NCBI GenBank assembly: GCA_002633005.1
Contig: NMRA01000082.1
Location: forward strand, 598,576-662,575
Length of the DNA stretch: 64,000 nt
Source: Phoronis australis
Taxonomy: Eukaryota; Phoronida; Phoronidae
Direction: 5' to 3'
The notes under the pieces are model-generated. The model was not told the DNA's origin, ran no database searches, and was given only the letters and a program-made list of their open reading frames with translations. The translations under genes and the position numbers were made by a program. Positions 1-15,200 of the stretch are shown piece after piece. Every line of letters begins with the position of its first letter. Positions within the stretch are counted from its first letter, which is position 1.

Positions 1-71
1 CCAGTAAGTTGTTATACCATATTCGGAAGTATGCTGGCATACTGAAATGTTGTAAATATTATTTCTTTAAG

Positions 72-221
72 GTGGACCTGGATGTGATAAAGGTTTTTAT
101 GGGAAAGATTGTGCGAACAAATGTCACTGCAAGAATAATGACCCGTGCTCTGAAATCAATGGGGCATGTCCTAATGGCTGCCCTCCGTACTACAGAAAAG
201 ACGAAAACAGCGCGTGCATTC
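72..221 (+). CDS. EGF-like exon upstream of module 1
   Basis: 50 codons between acceptor ttctttaag and donor cgtaagt, phase 1-1. It encodes GPGCDKGFYGKDC followed by CHC and a CPNGCPPYY tail, an EGF unit with eight cysteines. It is close to EGF-a of the modules but lacks the CKKRFxGPGC end. It is the first exon in the window; the exons before it are outside. Confidence 0.85.
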
Positions 222-3200
222 GTAAGTATCTTTGCCACGGAAAAAAAACTCGTTGAACGATTTCCTCGCCAGTACCGGTTTTGTATGTAAAACTCCAGAA
301 CCCATTCCACGCAGCAGTTTTGAAAATAAAACAGGCAAGATACATGTAGAAATCTGACGCAGTTTCATCGCACACAAAAAGACTATATGTCCATATTTTC
401 GACTAGAATCCGCATCAGTTGTGAAAAAATTGCTACAAGTGGCGTTCCCCGCAAGTCAGTGAAATCGCGACAGCATTCAGAAACCACTGATTAACTGACA
501 GTTCGACAACTGTTCTAAAAAGACAACCATTGCAGGAAACGTTCAAATAAAACGCCAAATAATCGTCATGTGAAACTTGTTCTTGTTCTGCAAATTTGGT
601 CAAAGTCAGTCTAGTTTATCTTTCAAAACTACAATACTGACTGAGTAGAGGTCGTCACAACATTTTTGATAAATACATTGTCAAACAATTATTACTGGGT
701 ACGGTAGTACATTAGCTATTTATTACATCACAGCATTCCGTAGATGGGCTTTGAATACACGTTGTTTCGTCTTGTTTAACGGCGTGTCATTGGTCAATCT
801 GCTGTCCAAGCCATTCAACTGAAAAGAGAGCGGCAGCCATGCTTTTCGATACTGTCACAAAGGAGAGTAGGGGTATGTTTCGGCAAAGATATTATAGTAC
901 ATAAAATGAATTAATATATGGTGGTCTAAAATTAGTGATGTTTCGGACTTTTCGACTTCTGAAATTAAATTCCTCGCAAAACGTCAAGTAAAGGTGATTC
1001 TTACCAAAAGAAATAACTCCAAACTGTTTAAGTTTTTATTCTTAGCACACGTTGATAACACCTCTTTGTTGATCGCCGAAGTTTTAATATGCGCATGGGT
1101 TGCTAGGAAACTTTTTGGTGTTCAGGGGATAGTCACGAGCCACACGCCTGTAAAGTTATGTAAAGGATTGGTTTTGGGTGTGGCAATGAGAGCGACGTAA
1201 CGAAAGGTATGTTCAAGTCTAAACAACGCGCTTAGATTTCAAACACTCCATTGAACATGCTGACGGATTGTTTAAACTTACTTATCGGTAGCAAGTGAGA
1301 GTCGTATTCTTTAATCTTATTTTTTGCAGACATTGGCTGCCCGGCTGGATGGTGGGGAGAGGAATGTAAAAACAGGTGCAACTGTGTAAACGATGTGAAT
1401 TGCGCAAACTCTGAGACGGGCGCTTGTCCTGATGGCATCTGCAAGAAGCGCTTCACTGGCCCGGGGTGTGCTACGAGTGAGTAATCAACGACAAAATCCG
1501 AACGGCGGATTGATGGATACATTAGCCAATCAGATGCGAGAAATGCAACTTATGAGTGCAACGGCAGGCCATATTACATTTTCGCTGGCCTTTAGATTTA
1601 AAAGCTAATCTGACTGTTTTCGTTTAATACATGTAGCATCGCAGTGAATTTCTGACAGAGGACTACAGAAAACACATGTTCCAATGAAAGATCCGTCCAC
1701 ACTGTGCGCCAGACTGATCTTCAAATTATTTCACCTGGGTTTGCAGAAATCACGTGTGAAAGGACGCACCGAAGGAAAATCGCTTAGCTAAAAATTGTCC
1801 TGTTTACTGTCAACGTATAACATCTACGGGTAATGTCAGTGTATACATGTACATGTAACTCGTTCATGTTCATTCGGCTTCTGTTTCTTGCAGCTTGGAA
1901 ATTTTCATGAGAATTGGTGTTTTGAGAACTAAAAGTCTTACTCAGTCTGAATTGGCTTACATGTATATTCTCCCAATTATTCATAACCTCAATTTCCGTA
2001 ATTCCCACGCGGTTCTACATGTACATGGCTGAGTATGTGTCTGCAACATCAGCTAAGTTTTGAATCATTCGATGTAACTTATCTGTGTACATGTAGGAGA
2101 CCTGTCACACCAAGTACCCTTTAGCAACTCAAACGCTTCCAACAAATTTGACAAAACGGTGCTCACTGAACACTAAGGAACTTCATGAGCGTTCTCACAT
2201 TCAATAAATGTTTCACTCAAAGTCACCCGTCTCCGCAATTCGCATTTCATTCCATGAAGATGAAGACGGCCAAGCGTTGTATGCACAAAGGGATGATGTT
2301 GCGCACAATGAGTAATAGGCTGCACTTAAATAACTTGCACCGTTTCCTGTGGCAAAGACATATTTTCTCGATGGTGTCTTATAGCCTACAAACCAATCAA
2401 ACTGAGCAGTATAAGTCAATCAAATGTATCCATACTAAAGGTGATAAAATGATTATATGGCACTAGCAGGGTTAGACAACCTTGACATTGGTTTGTCACA
2501 CTTTTCTGTTTGGTTCTGTTGAGATTGTTTCTTTTCCCGCAGAGACAAAGTGCGACAAGCCGAAGGTATACGGTCCGGACTGCAAAAAACCCTGCAATTG
2601 CCATAACGACGCCCAGTGTGACGACCTCACAGGAAAATGTGGAAAATGTCCACCGGGTTTTTCTGGAGATGACTGCTCGAGTTGTAAGCATCACCGTGGT
2701 GATACTGTAATTAGTCTAACAATGAACGTGAATTTGACGGGAACCGTAGTGGTGATGGTATTGATTATGAATTAGGAGGATTACGGTAATGTTTAACTAA
2801 GGTGACGATGGTGTCCTTTATTACAATTACGTTACATATACGGGCGGCTATTAAGATTGTAATGATGCTGATGGATGAGCAGATTGAGACTATGGTAGAT
2901 GGCGACCATGGTGAAGGTACCACCAGCATTGAGACTGATTACATGCACAATGTATGACTGATGGATGAGGAGATTGAGACTATGGTAGATGGCGACGATG
3001 GTGAAGGTACCATCAGCAGTGAGGCTGATTACTTGTACAATGTATGGCGTGAGTGGTGGTCACGACAGCTGTGATGGCGACTTTGATGGTGAGAGGTGTG
3101 ACGATAATCGGATCCACTGAGATAAAAACTATTTCACCAATGACAACGGTTGGGACATCATTGACGTGACAGTAATAGCGAAAGTGCGACGAGGATAATG

Positions 3201-6200
3201 GTAATGCAGATGGTGATGATGATAAACGTAGTGGTGCTAGTAGTGACAATTATGTTGGGGAGGGTGTGGATTTTAGGTCTTACAATGGCAGGTTTCACTT
3301 TGGGAACTATGGCTGACCTATAAAAGGAACAAGTGAATGTACATGCGTGTTGAAGCAAGAAACTGAATGCTTTGGGTCGATCTAGTCCACAATTGCTTAT
3401 GACTTAAGAATCAAATAATCTGAGCGCGTTACCTATTAAAGCAACATTCCTCGTTTAATAAGAAATAGGTATGTTTATAACGATTTAACTGTCCTTTGAA
3501 GTTGAATTCTAAATATTTTCACTTTTGCTGATTTCTGTTGAATGAACATTGGGCAACCCCGTTATTGGACTGACCAAAGTATTGCAGCAGTACCAACCAC
3601 AAGAGGACACTGCAGAAATTTTGACGATTCAACTATAAAGTCGTGTTCAATCAAACGTGTGTCGATAAAGGCATACTGCCTAGTTGTACGCATTATATCA
3701 GTTAATTTTTCGTTTCACATTGATCAAAGAAATCGTTCAGTTTGATTATCGGAAGCTGCCATTTTGTGATTACACTAAATGGGCGGTATGGTCGGACCAT
3801 AAATAGGTCTAAGGTCAATAGTTCAACCACAATGATTGACTGGGAGCATTCACTTGCAACTATGGCGACTTATGTTCGAACTAATTCTCCAGATGAAGTC
3901 GCCCACTAGAGTATATTACTGAATTCAGATTTATGAGGTTAAGTACTCATGCCCACGTTCCTACCGATTTCGATCAAAATATTCTGAATTCAATGCCCGC
4001 GTTCACGTTTATGGTACTTTTTTGTTTCAGCCACCGTGTGCGAGGAAACTTTCAAATTCCATCCCTCCTCGCCGGTCTACCCATTCTCAACATTTTACTG
4101 TGTTGACGGTAAGAAAATACAATTATCTGTAAACAATGTAATGTAAAACAGGTGTCCAGTTAGCCTAGTGATGTTAACTTACTCCAGATCACCGCCCGCT
4201 ACAAGTGACGGCCACATCCCATATGTTTTTGCTTGGCAGATCCACAAACTGTAGGTGCCCCTAGTTTGACGTGAACATTCTTCATGCAGTTTACGCGTAC
4301 CTCTCCATGCGCGCACCCAGCGGGGCTCGAGGGACTCGAAGGAGCCCCAAATTTGGCGAAGTGGGCAAAAAGGTCTGCCTCATAGAAATAAAAATTCCGA
4401 AAAAAAACGAGATAAAAGTCCGCTAAAAAGGTGCAAACGCGACTACTTTGTTAGTATAAGGTCCACATTGCCAAGAATTCGAGCCCCCATATTGAAAGCT
4501 GTGTGCTCACATGCTCTCACCGTTTCCTCCGATTAGACATCTTTAGAAGCGCTTAATTAGATCAGGTCTAGCCTATAAATGGTGATCGAACGGCCATCAG
4601 TTTTCATGGAGTTTGGCAGGGGCATTAGCATGTCCAGGTGGAGATTAAGGGGATCCTGACTCCCATTTTCCCTTGATTTTAGTGATACGAGCTATAGAAT
4701 TTTCAAATTGCAAAAAAACAGATCCCGAATCCTCCGTGAGGGGTAAAATTTCTCCCACCTGGAGGTACCTACAGTAATTGATACCCCTGCCTGAACAATA
4801 TCATTATGTTGTCACAAGCTGATACCGCCAGTTTTCAGTAACAATTCTGACGCATGTTCTTTTATAAAAGGATCTTAGGATGGGCTGGTGTTGACTGACC
4901 ACTTACTGTAAATGCCTATGTTTGGTAGACAGCTGTGTCATCCAGGTTCATCTAGGCTAGCCATCAACGTTATCGTTACCGTTGTTGTCGTTATTGCCGT
5001 CTCTAGTTTCTATTGATTTGTCGTTGTCCTCAACTTTTGGTAGATTTTGCCAAGCAATGCAACTCGCCCTAACCATTCTGAAGTCGAATTTACCAACCCA
5101 CTATGCCCTTGTTCTCATTAAATGCNTCTGTCTTACGATATTGTTATTCTTGGACTTTACAAGACGCAAGATTTCCTATTTAACATTTTACTTCTACTAG
5201 CTAAACAGTACATTTACAAAGAGAGATGTCACAAAAATATACCTAATTTTCTCAAGTTCGTTACAAAAACTTATGAATACTATAATGCTGAAAAATTAAA
5301 TGCACATAACAACTTTGTACATGACAGCTTCTCTGCAAAATGGGAAAAAATATTGTTCATGTTAAGTTCATGTAGAAGATATTTACTTTAAACGAGATAT
5401 GAGAATGGTCTTCCTGAGGTGTGCATGCGTGAATGAATGGTGTACTTATTTGTTTGTTTGTTTTTGTAATTGTTTGTAAAGGATAATAATAAAAAAAGCA
5501 GCTTGAATGAAAGTAAATTTGAGAAACTTTCGAAATGTACTACCGATTAGACATCTTTAGATCAGGTCTAGCCTATAAATGGTGATCGAACGGCCATCAG
5601 TTTTCATGGAGTTTGGCAGGGGCATTAGCATGTCCAGGTGGAGATTAAGGGGATCCTGACTCCCATTTTCCCTTGATTTTTGTGATACGAGCTATAGAAT
5701 TTTCAAATTGCAAAAAAAAACAGATCCCGAATCCTCCGTGAGGGGTAAAATTTCCCCACCTGGAGGTACCTACAGTAATTGATACCCCTGCCTCAACAAT
5801 ATCATTATGTTGTCACAAGCTGATGCCGCCGGTTTTCAGTAACAATTAGTTGATTTTTTTGGAAACAGCCTTCTGACGCATGTTCTTTTATAAAAGGATC
5901 TTAGGATGCGCTGGTGTTGACTGACCAATTACTGTAAATGCCTATGTTTGGTAGACAGCTGTGTCATCCAGGTTCATCTAGGCTAGCCATCAACGTTATC
6001 GTTACCGTTGTTGTCGTTATTGCCGTCTCTAGTTTCTATTGATTTGTCGTTGTCCTCAACTTTTGGTAGATTTTGCCAAGCAATGCAACTCGCCCTAACC
6101 ATTCTGAAGTCGAATTTACCAACCCACTATGCCCTTGTTCTCATTAAATGCTGTGGATACTTAGGATATAACAGGATAATTAACCTTGTTACAGCTCCGG

Positions 6201-9200
6201 TCATTCGAATTAGAATTATACCGACTGTTACCCCACTGCCAACCGGTTATGAAGCAATCAATAAAGTAGACGCTAGCCTACAGAAGACTCTGGGAGTGAA
6301 GGCGAGTCGACCATTCTTCCCACACCTTAACTCTTATAAAGGTAATGTACTCATTATACGTTTGGCTGTAAGAGATGCAATTTGTATCCACATTGCTCTG
6401 ATACACTTTTATTTTCAGAACCTTACAACACCTTTATTTTGTGTTTATTTATTTATTTATTAATGTAATATTTACAATGAGGGTAGCCCCATCAGTTCAC
6501 ACTGCTTTTCATGGGGGCATATTTTGTGTATGTACATATTTTTGTGTATGTACAGAATGAACGTAAAGTAATGGCACCGATTGATCATGTCGTGGTCTCT
6601 TGTGTATTGTTCTTTCTTTGCTCACTCACAAAGCCTTTTGAACTAGTGAAGGTATGCCGTTTGGGTGATGACACAAATTGTCCAACAAAGATAGCTAGAC
6701 CACTAGCTGTGTTAGCGGTCGCGTCGACCAAAGCGATGGAATGAATGAACAAGAATGCATTTGATTGGCAACTTTTTCAAATTTTTCAGCTAAACCAAAT
6801 ACATTTTCTAGTGATTAGTGTTTCAGAATACAAGTAAACATTAGCTGCTTTGGGTATAATGTATTTAAGGACACTGATCCGGGTGGTGTCGCTGCGACCC
6901 ATGCGCGCACCCAGGGGAGGGGGCTCGGGGGGCTAGAATGAGCCTCCCCATTTAGCGAAGTAGGTAAAAAAGGTCGGCCTCCGAGCGACAAAAAGTTCGA
7001 CATAGCTGAACAAAAGACCACCAAATAAGCGCGAACGCGCACTTCACAGTGGTGCTCCCGTTTTTTTTCTATTCCGCCCTGTTTTGTTAGGATAAGGTCC
7101 ACGACGTCAAGAATACGAGCCCCCCCTGGCTGGGTGCGCGCATGCGACCAAATTGGATACAGCACTTATCGCCCACTAGCCAAAATCTGTAAGTTATCCC
7201 TGTAGGTCGTGTACTCTAACAACTCAATGCATTTGGCGGCCTCCTGTTTACTGTTCCTTCAACCCAACACAACCCGTCACTGTTTCCACTCATATTAAGG
7301 CTACTTGTAGAAAAAATCTAGGTCTTGTGTTTTCAATAGACGTAAAAAAAAAACCGAGTCCGTTTACGCCGTGATTATACATGTATAAAATAAAGCCTGG
7401 TCGGAGTACGCAAGGATGCAGCAATAACATGTTTAAGAAGTGCACAAAGTTTTAGGGTCAAGACTTTCCTTTTGACCTGTTTTATGAGTGCTCAACGGTT
7501 GATGAGCGAGAGACATTCTATCGAACGACAGGCGTACGATGGAAGACATCGAGGAGACCAAAGTCCCAACTTCTAATAACGGACTGCGGCTAAAAACAAC
7601 AGGGTGGGAGGATCAGCCTTAAGGATATTTCAAAACTTTAGTTAATGGCCTCCATTCTAACTTGTATATTAAAAATATGCTTTGCCAACTAGTAAAACGT
7701 ATAAATTTTCTGAAAGAAAAAGATCAGATTGTTAAATTCATGTTCTGTATTCATTATTACGTTAACAAAATAATTTATAAGAAATGTACGTGTACATCGA
7801 TAGCAAAATAAATCCTCCGTCGATTTTATATTAAATGAAAACCCCCCTACTAACCTCAAACACGGTGTTAGGAATTTTCGATTAGTCTTTTAGTTTGGTT
7901 TACAGAACTCGAAAAACGTTAGGTAATTTGTTCAAAATAGCCGGATTTTTAACTTGTTTACTTGATTTTAAAATGTTTCTATTATTGTTTGAAGATCATT
8001 CTTGGAATATAAGCATCTATCCGCCTGTGAAGAAGCTGGGCCAATCGAAATTGAATTCCGAACTAACAGTCGAAATACAGCGCCTGGTGGATGATGGGAA
8101 ACCTTTGTTTGAGGATCTCAATGGAAACCCAGTAACGGCCAGACCTGGACAAATAGTTATGCACCCGATACGTTATTTGGTGGATCGAGGTTGGACAAAC
8201 TTTTAAGGTTGTTGATGTCGCAAATAATATTCAATTATTTTCATCACACAACTGTTTAGGAAACGTTATATGTATGACCATGATATAACTTTGAACAAAT
8301 GTACTGCATTACGCCTTTAGCAAGACATTTAATTTGCTTAATTTATATTACAAAACTACTATTCCGGCGTATGCCTCTTATAAATTTGATAGCAGTTAGT
8401 CTCTTTGTGTAGCGCACTGAAAAAACTATTGTCTGTTGGATACACAATTAGTGTGATTGCTGTTGTCTATATTTTGCGCCGTAGTGAAGATGGTGAGAAT
8501 AATTGCCGTTATTGACAAGACAATTCTGAAAGAAGAAGAAGTTACAGTTGCCACAGACGACTTTTTTCGGCGTATCGACCCGACATTTAGCCGAGACAAA
8601 ACAAGATACGTTAGCCCCTTTGTTTCACCAAGTAAGTGCGCATTTGAGTGACAATGCCTCTGTACGTGAGGTCACGCCAATTATTTTGCGCATTAGGTTT
8701 CCTGTAACGCTAAATTCGCTGGTTTGTGAACAACAAACTCTGAATCACGAGGCACTAAATTACCGTGTCAATCACATTTGGAAAAGCAATACCCTTCACT
8801 GAAAAAGGCACCTACGTGTAGGTTCACAATAAAACAAGACGAGCAACACCATCTACTGGGGGTTAAAGTACGAATAAAGGTGCAATTCTAAGACCGTCTT
8901 GCTACTATTCAGTGACTAAGGAAACTCAACAATAGCAAGCTCAAAAGCTTTATTGGACATACACCTTTACAGATGTTTGTTTGATACCAAGAGTTCTTGT
9001 CTTTTCTCCGATAGAGGGCACGTTAATCGTTGAGTTGTTTCCACCTGTCTCAAAAGCCACGACATTCACTAGCACAATCTTGGATCGACTGCAGAGAGAA
9101 GTATACGTTTCCGACACTGATCTCAAGGACAAAAATGGAGACACCATATGTACTGTGACAGGAAAGTCAGTTACTTATGATTTTGGACCGAAGGAAATTC

Positions 9201-12200
9201 CAGATCTAGTTGACAAGAGTAAGATCTTCTCACTTGTGAGTTTTCTATTATTTTCAACATGAGCTAGTCTGTTTTGCAAGCTCCTGTCAAAACAGGAATT
9301 ATACAGGTTTATTGTCATTTGTGTTATAAAAACAACTGTGATCAAAGTAATTTACCTCAATACACTGGCGGGAGGACGACTTTGCTAAGTCCGACTTACT
9401 GAATTGAGGTTATTCTCAATATTTTAAACTAGTTACAATTTGAGTGTCATGAAACCTTACTGTTAGCTTTAAAGCACCACGATCTCCACGTAAAAATGCG
9501 TGTCTTGACATTAAAATTCGGAAATCAGATGCACTTAAATTTCCATATCAGAATATATGTACTTAAAATTAACAATTAAAGTTCTTCTTCAATGGGAGCC
9601 CATATCTGTGTCGGGATCACAGTCAAACCTGGGAGTCAGATTTGGCGTAACTGTGTTGCCAAACTGATCGTTTTACATCTACAAGTGGCTGCAAACTACA
9701 TATGCGTTGAAAATTTTGTAAAGCCACGGGAAGATGTACGCATTTGAACAAATGATGAACATCCATTCAGTGACGGACTTTGCATTGATAAATGTACGTT
9801 TCTGATTTGAAAGTGAAAGTAGTAAAATACCAACAATCTCTTTGAAACACTAATGGAATCCTGGGACAACTTCCAGTCCATCAGAAGTTGCTAGACATTC
9901 AGGTGCCTTAATACTGTCGCGGTAAGCAGCTTATAACCCATTTCTTTTCATGTGGTTCGTTCTTTAGCGTCCAAAGTCTCAGTGTCTTTTTACGTTCTGT
10001 GCAAACTCGACGTATCTGCTCAGCCAAGAGTTTTCAAATATATTGGCAACACAGTGCAGCACATACTTGGCGTGTCCAGAGAAAGGATTGAGAACATGAG
10101 GTCGGAAGTCACTGGAAAATGTAAGTCTGCATTTCTGTACTTTTGTGCCAAAATGGTACAACCTACGAGGCTTACTCCCCTCCACTGAGACGGGCTGTTT
10201 TTGAAAGACCTCTGGAAAAAAACTTTTTCTTGAAGACGGCTTTCAAAAACAGGAAATTTTGGACGTAACATTACCCAGTGATTCTTAGTTAACATCTGTA
10301 ACACACACGTTGGGACAATAGTAGGACACTGTTCTATAACGTTTACAAAGTTCTTAATTTAAGCCAGTGAACAGCAGAATGGGACCTATGACTTGAACAA
10401 TGGTGCAGGTGTGCTGAGCACCTGTGTCTAGATATGTATCCTGTTCAGATGTTCTGAACACTGTTCTCCAAAGTAAAAAGGTAATATTCTAATGCTTAAC
10501 GAATACTTCAATGGCAAATTTGCACCTTTGTGGCAAACTGTGCGAAGGAGGGCATTGTTGCCAGATGCTCATTCGAAACCAGGCAGTTATATTGGCTATG
10601 GCTCAATTTCATTTAAAGAGAAACGATTTAAGTGTTGTCGTATATAAATTGATACGAAGTTATTTTGCATTTCAAATTAAATGGATGTTCACATCGGTTG
10701 CGCGTATTTTTGGTGGATGTTGAGCAAAATATCGTATGACTGCAAAACTGGGTTGAGTAGATTACGTAACTGGCATTATGTTCGAGTTGATTTCTCAGCC
10801 TTGTATTGTCCAATTTTTACGAAATTACTTGCCATCTAAAACAAATGGACTTCGAGTCCATGGTGTCGTAGTTTGTGATAACTTACAATATCTATCTGTA
10901 AGTGAAATTAGAGTCAAGGATGTCTATTTGCAGTGTTTGTGCAAGAACGCTATTTTGCATTTGTGTACATTTATTGTATCCTCCTCCTTTTATTTCGTGT
11001 TCGTGTTTTGTAATTCAGCAACTGAGACATCATTGTGGTGTCGTGACGACAACACTAGATAATGCGGTATTTTGTAACGAACTATGAATAGAACTTTTTA
11101 ACTCCAGAAATGAGATCTATGTCAACAATTTGTAAATACTTTTTGCAACAAAATTTTTATTCATAGCCGCTCTGAATGTATTAAAACAGCTCACACCATA
11201 GATGTAAACTGTGAAAACTGGAGTTTCAATTCAGTAGACAACACCGAACACATGAGCTGATCAGTCATTACTGGGTGGCCTATAGTGGTAAGCACTTATA
11301 GCCTTATATCAATGCTAAAACGTGTTACATTGTGAGAGATCTTCAATACTTCGTTTTTAATTTTCTTCAGCGTATTTAGTGTTGAAACCCTTATTTTTTC
11401 ACCTTCTTTTGTCCGTAATTAATTGGTCATATTTTCTCTGTACAAATCTTAAGTTCAATCATTATCACCTGACTTTACTTATGGCGCCTTCAAATAAATA
11501 TGTGTTTTTTATTCACATTTACAACAGGACTAATTCGTTTCTAAAGATTAAATTTAAATGTTGTGCTTTTCAACTAAGTTGCTATTTATATAGCTGCAAG
11601 CGATTTTATGATATAATTTTGTTGTATAAAAATTACTCCCCCAATTGTCCCGACTACCTTATGCATATAACCACCCTTGAATTGTCAATTAGCATTCATT
11701 GGTATATTAATTGTTAAATACGGCTATCTTTGGGTGCCTCGAGTAGAGGGAGTTTCTCTGCTCTTACAATGTTTTCCCCAGTATGGTCACAGTTCAGTTC
11801 TTCTCACGGGTATCGAATGAGATATCACGCTATGCGGGTTCAGGTTACTGATGTGTCTCACTATTGTTTGCATAACAGCTGTTTGGATTACGGAATATCG
11901 CCACTGGCATGTGCTTCCTTTCAGCTGGTGATGTTGAAGAAAATCCTGGGCCTGAAGACTACCTTTAAAATGTTATTTTCAAATATTAATGGCATTAAAT
12001 CCAGCAATTTTTCCACATTCCAACTTCTAAAAATTTTTGTTCTGTCAAACGATTATATGATTGCCGCTCTTTCTGAAACTTGTTACCAAGGACGACCTTG
12101 ATAATGAACTAATCATTCCTAGTTACAGTGTAGCCTATCACAGTAACAGTGGCCGTGGCATCATCTTATTCACAAAAACACACTCACATTTAAATTATGT

Positions 12201-15200
12201 TAAAGCTAACTTGTCTGCAGTTATGCAACTGCTGGATCGAAATTTATTTCGGTCACAGAAAAAATTACTATGGGTTGTTTTATCGATCACCTTTTCGGTC
12301 ACCAACTGTAAGAAACTCTACTTCAAAGCCCTAGCCGGTCAGTCGGCGTTAGCATAATCATAAATATAAATGGTGATTTTAATGCCCGGAACTCTACATT
12401 CTACATGGTATCATGATGACAATACGGCCGGATTACAATAGTTTGCTATCTTATTGTCTAATGACTGCATAGAGCTAATTAATGAACCAACCCGACGTTT
12501 CTCTCTCATGTATTGATCTCTGCATAACAAACAGTTTGAGTATCATTAACTCATGTTCTGTACTGCCTCCTGTTGGCAATTGTGACCACCACTCAATCGA
12601 AACCACTCTAACACCTAAAAAAAGAACAACACACCACACGAACCATTTGGAAATATGATCAATTCGACACCAATAAATTACGTCAGGATATCACTTACAC
12701 TGACTGGGATTCCATGTTGGGCACTGGCTACATTGATGACACTGTTTCACTCTTCACTAGTCGTCTCTATGAAATCAAAAAAACAGCATCCCATCCACCG
12801 TGAAGATAACTAAACACTTCAGCCAACCGTGGTCCAACAATAATATTAAACGGGCAATCCGCACAAGAAACAGACTTTGCAGCTCTTTCAAAAGACCTAA
12901 CAACACTGTAATCTACAACAGATACAAGGAGCAGTCACACACGGCAGTAAATCAAGCCAAAGCTGATCACCGCCACAAGATTTTTCAACAAATTAACAGT
13001 GCAAGCAAGAACTCAAACGAATACTGGAACATCATCAATAAAATACGCGGCAGTCAACAACAATCCTCTTATCCAGTCATCAACCGCAATGGTAACCAAG
13101 CCTCAAGTAGCAGTGACAAGTGTTACCTTTTTCTCAAAAATTTCACGAACAAAAGCCACATTACACCAGCTGAAGTAGGTAACTTGCGCTTTCATTGTGA
13201 ACGTTGTCTCAATCAACTGTATGATATCCCGGATAATCAAAATGGTGTCAGGAAGTATCTCAATGAAATTGAACCAAATAAGAATGATGGCACAGCTTTA
13301 ATCACCAGCAAGATGATCAAAATGATTGCCAACGAAATTACCACGCCCCAGACCAATCTGTTTAACAAACTTCATCAGCTAGGTATATATCCGTCTTCTT
13401 GGAAACATGGAATTATGGTCCCTATACACAAAAAGACTCCAAAACTGAAATTTCAAATTATCGCACTATAACCTTACTTAACACGTTATCCAAAATCTTC
13501 GAGAAGATCATTGCTCTAAGTATTCTTACATTTCTCAAAATAACTTGATCTATCATCGTCAATTTGTTTTTTTTTTGCGTGGGAACAGCACCGTGACAAA
13601 CCTTGTTGAAATAGTACATGAGATTCATTTAAATTTTGAGAAGGACGAGAGTGTCAGGTCCATTTTTCTAGATATAGCTTCTGCTTTTGACTTTGTCCCT
13701 CATGACCTTCTACTTCACAAACTTCGATCCTTTGGCATTACTGGGAATCTTTTAAACATTATCACCTCATATGTCTCCGATCGTACATACAGTATTCGTG
13801 TCGACGGCGTACTTTCAACTTCATCCCGCAGGTGTACCGCAGCGTAGCGTATTGGGCCCTCTTCTCTTCTTGGTTTACATTAACGGCCTTCCTGATAACC
13901 TGTCATGTAGCTCACCAGAAAAAAACGTTGAACTCACCTTGTCCAAATTCATTAATGTTGACCCGTCTTATGACCTTAAACTTAATGATGAAATAATTCG
14001 TAGAAAACAGTCGCACAGACATTTTGGTATACTGTTAGATGAAAGACTCTCATCCACACCTAACGTTCGGAAACTCGTACAAAAACTCAGAGACTAATTA
14101 ACCCATTTAAGCTTTTCTCTCGTCCTCTGAATTCTACACATTTTTGTTCAAATCCTTTATACTTTCACACATCGATTATTGTGATATTATATATCAGTCT
14201 GCCAATACTTGTGCACTCCAACATTTGGAGAAATTACAGTATCAAGCTGCCTTTCTCATAACCGGAGCTTACAGAAGATCCAATAGCGTTAAGGTTTTGA
14301 ATAGTCTCACGTTGCCCAAACTGTCTACTCGACACGATATTCACATGACCACATTTATTTTCAAAGTAATAAACAATGTCAAAAACGCCTCTGTCGAAAA
14401 AAATATTTGATCTATACAATAGACAAGGCCATCGTAGTGATTTGAGATCCTCCACCCCATATGCAATTCCTCCGTCGTTCAGTCAAGCATTCAGAAGGTC
14501 TACAGTTATGATGTGTATCAACAATTGGAATTCTCTTCCAGTCTCTGTTAAGGAGAGCAACTAGTTTACAAGTATAAACAATAATTTCAGAACAACACCC
14601 TTGACTCAATTCTCCCTTCCCCGCGATAACTAAATAGCCTTGTACAGATCAAGATGTGGTCATTCATCAATTCCGACAAGCTTAGACACAACTTAAGTAA
14701 TGTCTATCCAAACTGTAAAACAATGTAGTGACCATCAATCTTATCCTCATATTTTCTTCAAATGTTCCCTCATTGAATACCCGAGAGACTCACTCTTTCG
14801 TGCACTCAGTGAAAACCAATCAATAGCGGATTTGCAGCGCAGACGAATTACGCATTGCGCATGTGCGAGTTACTTCCTTCGCGAAGGCTCATGGGATAGC
14901 TTGTGGTCAGGCATGTCATGAGCAGGCTGGATACTGTGTGCATTTGGAGTGATTTGCAAACTAACAACCATGTTTCATTTTTTTGCTTTATAATACCAAG
15001 CAAGTCCTTTCTCTCGTTTGTAAACACAGCGTAGCTATGATCAGTGACCGTGTGACCGAGGGCACGACTGTCATCATGTTCATCGGCGTTGATTTCGAAA
15101 TCTCCTCCGGTTTCAGACAAGTTGAGAGTTCTTGGGTTGCTTAACTTTTGTAGCTTTCGCCGTGGATATGCTAGAGACGTTAATTTTAAGAGGAAACTCC

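Noticed and set aside
2600-3300. A coding gene in the GAT-rich stretch
   Set aside because: The open frames arise from the 90-bp repeat and triplet bias; there are no splice-compatible or conserved residues.
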